Both the position numbers and the translations under genes were made by a program. A DNA stretch of 34,720 nt from Deltaproteobacteria bacterium (GTDB lineage Bacteria > Desulfobacterota > Desulfarculia > Adiutricales > Adiutricaceae): contig JAISMF010000086.1 in assembly GCA_031276865.1 (NCBI GenBank), forward strand, positions 1-34,720. The letters run 5' to 3'. The notes beneath the pieces are model-generated. The model was not told the DNA's origin. It was given only the letters and a program-made list of their open reading frames with translations, and made no database searches. Of the stretch, positions 32,778-34,720 are shown piece by piece (within the stretch, counting starts at the first letter, position 1; every line of letters begins with the position of its first letter).

Positions 32778-34574
32778 TCAACCTCCATAACTTGCATACC
32801 GCATGGCCCGTCCTAGAAGCCGGAACAGCTTCCCGGGAAGATCCATGCAGTCGGTGATGACCTCCGAGCGTCCAGGCAACAGATCCGAGACCGAGTTCGC
32901 GCCCAGGCCCAGCCCGAACAATTCAAACCCGGCCCTTTTCGCTTCCTGGACGGCCGTCCGAGTGTCGCTCATAGAGTCGGGCTCGCCGTCCGTCACGATG
33001 AACACGAGTTTTCTTGATTCCTTCAAAGGATTCATCTCCTGGAGCACCCACCAGAGGGCCTCGGCCATGGGAGTGGTTCCAGAGGGGTGGAGCTGGAACC
33101 GTCTGTGCATGGCCTCTCCGTGCCTCAGAAGCGGCGTCACCGTGGCCCAGCAGTCGCCATTTAGGTAGCTCGCGGGATTTCCAAGCCCGCCCGGAAAGGC
33201 CGTGGCGGCCACGTTGATTCCCGGGACGGCTGTCAAAGACCGGCACAGGGAGTAGGCGGTAACGCTGGCGAGCTTGGTGAGATTTCCCATTGAGCCGGAC
33301 GTGTCTATCAGAATGTGGACGGCCGCGTCCAGACCCATCCTCGCCCCCCCCCTCCTGAACACTTTGGGAGAGTTCAGACTGAGTTTATGAACGAGATTCG
33401 TGTCCAGCCGTCCGTGGCAGCCAGGAAGCGTGTGTTTTACGGTCAAACTCTGGAGCAGACTCTGAAGCTTGCTGGACAAGAGCAGAGTCACTTTCCTGGA
33501 TTCCAGAATCTGGTCGCGGGACAGCTCCTCCAGAGCGAGGGGAGCGGCTCTCGCGACCATGATTGAGTCATAATCATTCTCGGCAGACACCTTATTTAGC
33601 GATTGTTCCAGCCAAGTATCAAGACTTGGGGGCAGGTTCTCCATATCCGCTTCCAGAAGGGATTTGAGCCGAGAGGCGGAGCCGGCCGATGGATTGTTGT
33701 CCGTGTTCTCTTCGCTTCCCAGCCTTCCATCCTTAGCTTCAGCCGGACCCTTGTCTTCATGAGCCTGACATCCCCGGTCTCGCTCGCTGGAATCGCCGCT
33801 GGAATCGCCATCCGTTCTCTGGCCGGGGCTCTCATCGGTCGAGTCGCGTTCGGCCTCGCGCCGGCTTGGACTGGAAGCCTCCCCGGTTACAGCTTTTTCG
33901 CCAGTTCCAGGTTCGAACTGGAAATTCTTTAAAGCCTCATAAGCTGGCGTATCCAGGCCTAAATCTTTTAGATAGCCGTCTATCGCCCGCCTGATCTTTC
34001 CAGCGAAATCCAGCGAATCCCGGGTGCTCTGGCAATAGCTTTGAATGTCACCCAGAATGGGAGAGAGTTTCGCACTTAATCCTGGAAGAGCATCGTCTAA
34101 AAGACTCTGGAGTCCCATAACCCTTGGTTCAAGCTCTGGAACACTGAAAGACCTGAGCTTCACAAGAATCCAGTTGAGGGTCAGCCTGTCAGGCGCACTG
34201 TCCTCTTCCAGATCGTGGTCAAAGAATTTCAATATGAGCCACTCAAAATTAGCCTTACACCCGACATATTGATTACCCAGAATCTTCTCGACCCTGAAGT
34301 CTTCAATGGAGTTCCAGACGTGCAGCTCAAAAGGAGTGAGTCCGGCCTTTTTGGCGAGCTTGAAGTCCGTCTCACGGATATGGGCCGCCTCATGGTCGAG
34401 GTAACCTCTGGCCAGGCGCACAAGATCTTGGTTTGAATCCAAAGGAAGGGACGGGAGGAAAATATCCCTCCCGTCCGAAAACGCTTTTTCGCCGCCGATT
34501 GAGACTCTGACGCCGTACCTGCGGCCCAAGGCCGAGGCCACCAAAGGCAGCGAACTGATGAATGGACTAGCCAT
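32778..34574 (-). CDS. HExxH and VWA domain protein, CobT-like
   Basis: The 598-residue protein has a zinc-protease-like motif HEAAH (His61, Glu62, His65), followed by NSIED (Glu91 a possible third ligand). An acidic Ser/Glu/Asp-rich linker spans about 225-305. A C-terminal von Willebrand A domain (about 415-595) has the metal-site residues DTSGS (Asp424, Ser426, Ser428), a Thr in SGTTPMAEA and Asp in VTDGEPDS. It resembles the CobT-like VWA proteins that accompany AAA+ ATPases in phages and MoxR-VWA modules (family knowledge). Cobalamin synthesis itself is unlikely here. The ATG at 34574 follows GGAGG by four bases; an ATG at 34589 precedes that site and is not preferred. Eight bases separate it from the stop of the upstream gene. 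Confidence 0.8.
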   Translation of the reverse strand: MASPFISSLPLVASALGRRYGVRVSIGGEKAFSDGRDIFLPSLPLDSNQDLVRLARGYLDHEAAHIRETDFKLAKKAGLTPFELHVWNSIEDFRVEKILGNQYVGCKANFEWLILKFFDHDLEEDSAPDRLTLNWILVKLRSFSVPELEPRVMGLQSLLDDALPGLSAKLSPILGDIQSYCQSTRDSLDFAGKIRRAIDGYLKDLGLDTPAYEALKNFQFEPGTGEKAVTGEASSPSRREAERDSTDESPGQRTDGDSSGDSSERDRGCQAHEDKGPAEAKDGRLGSEENTDNNPSAGSASRLKSLLEADMENLPPSLDTWLEQSLNKVSAENDYDSIMVARAAPLALEELSRDQILESRKVTLLLSSKLQSLLQSLTVKHTLPGCHGRLDTNLVHKLSLNSPKVFRRGGARMGLDAAVHILIDTSGSMGNLTKLASVTAYSLCRSLTAVPGINVAATAFPGGLGNPASYLNGDCWATVTPLLRHGEAMHRRFQLHPSGTTPMAEALWWVLQEMNPLKESRKLVFIVTDGEPDSMSDTRTAVQEAKRAGFELFGLGLGANSVSDLLPGRSEVITDCMDLPGKLFRLLGRAMRYASYGG

Positions 34575-34582
34575 ATAACCTC

Positions 34583-34720
34583 CTACCATAAGTCCAGGCT
34601 GTTCAAAATGGGAACGCTCCCGGATGTTTGTTCGTCTGTTTTCTCTCTCTGTTCGGACTCAGCCTGTTCAGTTTCTTTGTCCCCGTCCCCCAGTTCCACC
34701 AGGTCGTCCAGCTCATCCCC
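34583..34720 (-). CDS. 3' end of a gene upstream of the VWA gene
   Basis: Only the last 45 codons are in the window, in an open frame ending with TAG at 34585-34583. The tail is very acidic (GDELDDLVELGDGD...) and ends NSLDLW. It is on the same strand as the VWA gene and ends eight bases before it, so the two almost certainly form one operon. In comparable clusters this position holds an AAA+ ATPase of the MoxR/CobS type. That is inference from context; no catalytic motif is visible here. Confidence 0.6.
   Translation of the reverse strand, partial: GDELDDLVELGDGDKETEQAESEQREKTDEQTSGSVPILNSLDLW

Noticed and set aside
33014..33932. Plus-strand frames opposite the VWA gene
   Set aside because: The minus-strand protein has intact HExxH and VWA motifs plus a ribosome-binding site.
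34575..34589. Upstream ATG of the VWA protein
   Set aside because: The GGAGG ribosome-binding site lies between this ATG and the next; only the ATG at 34574 is correctly spaced.

Overview
The window looks like chromosomal DNA of a Gram-negative, deltaproteobacterium-like (Desulfobacterota-type) organism. The grounds are inference from gene content: a three-domain NifU paired with NifS, a Kdo-pathway arabinose-5-phosphate isomerase (outer membrane with LPS), RlpA, a type IV pilin, and a long DUF6538-type integrase. Composition is mosaic. Housekeeping genes between about 3.5 and 19.2 kb are very GC-rich, while many spacers are long, AT-rich and gene-free. Two transposase or ATPase genes are visibly decayed. 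This combination suggests a genome with active gene decay, perhaps from a host-associated lineage, but the taxonomy was not tested. || Layout. 1-3563: mostly non-coding, with a wrecked IS1634-like transposase (922-2447), a perfect 30-bp palindrome and an almost pure A/T block. 3564-6907: translation operon rpsB-tsf-pyrH-frr. 7282-14325: an apparent three-gene operon. It encodes a 1004-residue envelope protein with two SGNH domains (the first catalytically dead) plus an alpha/beta-hydrolase domain, followed by a heterodimeric ABC exporter of the MdlA/MdlB or BmrC/BmrD type. 14326-16288: spacer, a truncated AAA-ATPase-like/PD-(D/E)XK remnant, a DUF721 (DciA-like) gene, and a five-copy 14-bp dyad array. 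16289-19220 (minus strand): nifU-nifS, a terminator, then a HAD_SAK-type phosphatase-like gene. 19221-22121: GC-rich, then AT-rich spacer with a nifU promoter and one promoter-equipped but doubtful Arg/Pro-rich ORF. 22122-22556: type IV pilin. 24067-26082: dacB and rlpA, head to head with overlapping 5' ends. 26388-28478: kdsD, then yggT and yggU. 28732-29661 (minus): ribF. 30166-30252: tRNA-Leu(CAG), followed by a tyrosine integrase, which marks the left edge of an integrated element running off the right side. Beyond it, on the minus strand, lie a 106-residue zinc-knuckle/glycine-zipper protein, an HExxH + VWA protein, and the tail of another gene. || How the genes work together. rpsB-tsf-pyrH-frr supplies ribosome assembly, elongation, nucleotide supply and ribosome recycling. 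NifU/NifS form an Fe-S cluster assembly pair. DacB and RlpA both act on peptidoglycan. The two most system-like clusters are (a) the pseudo-SGNH/SGNH/esterase protein with its dedicated exporter, plausibly acylating or de-acylating an envelope glycan, and (b) the element-borne gene set of acidic-tailed protein, HExxH-VWA protein and split zinc-knuckle glycine-zipper protein, which resembles CobS/CobT-like or MoxR-VWA modules.
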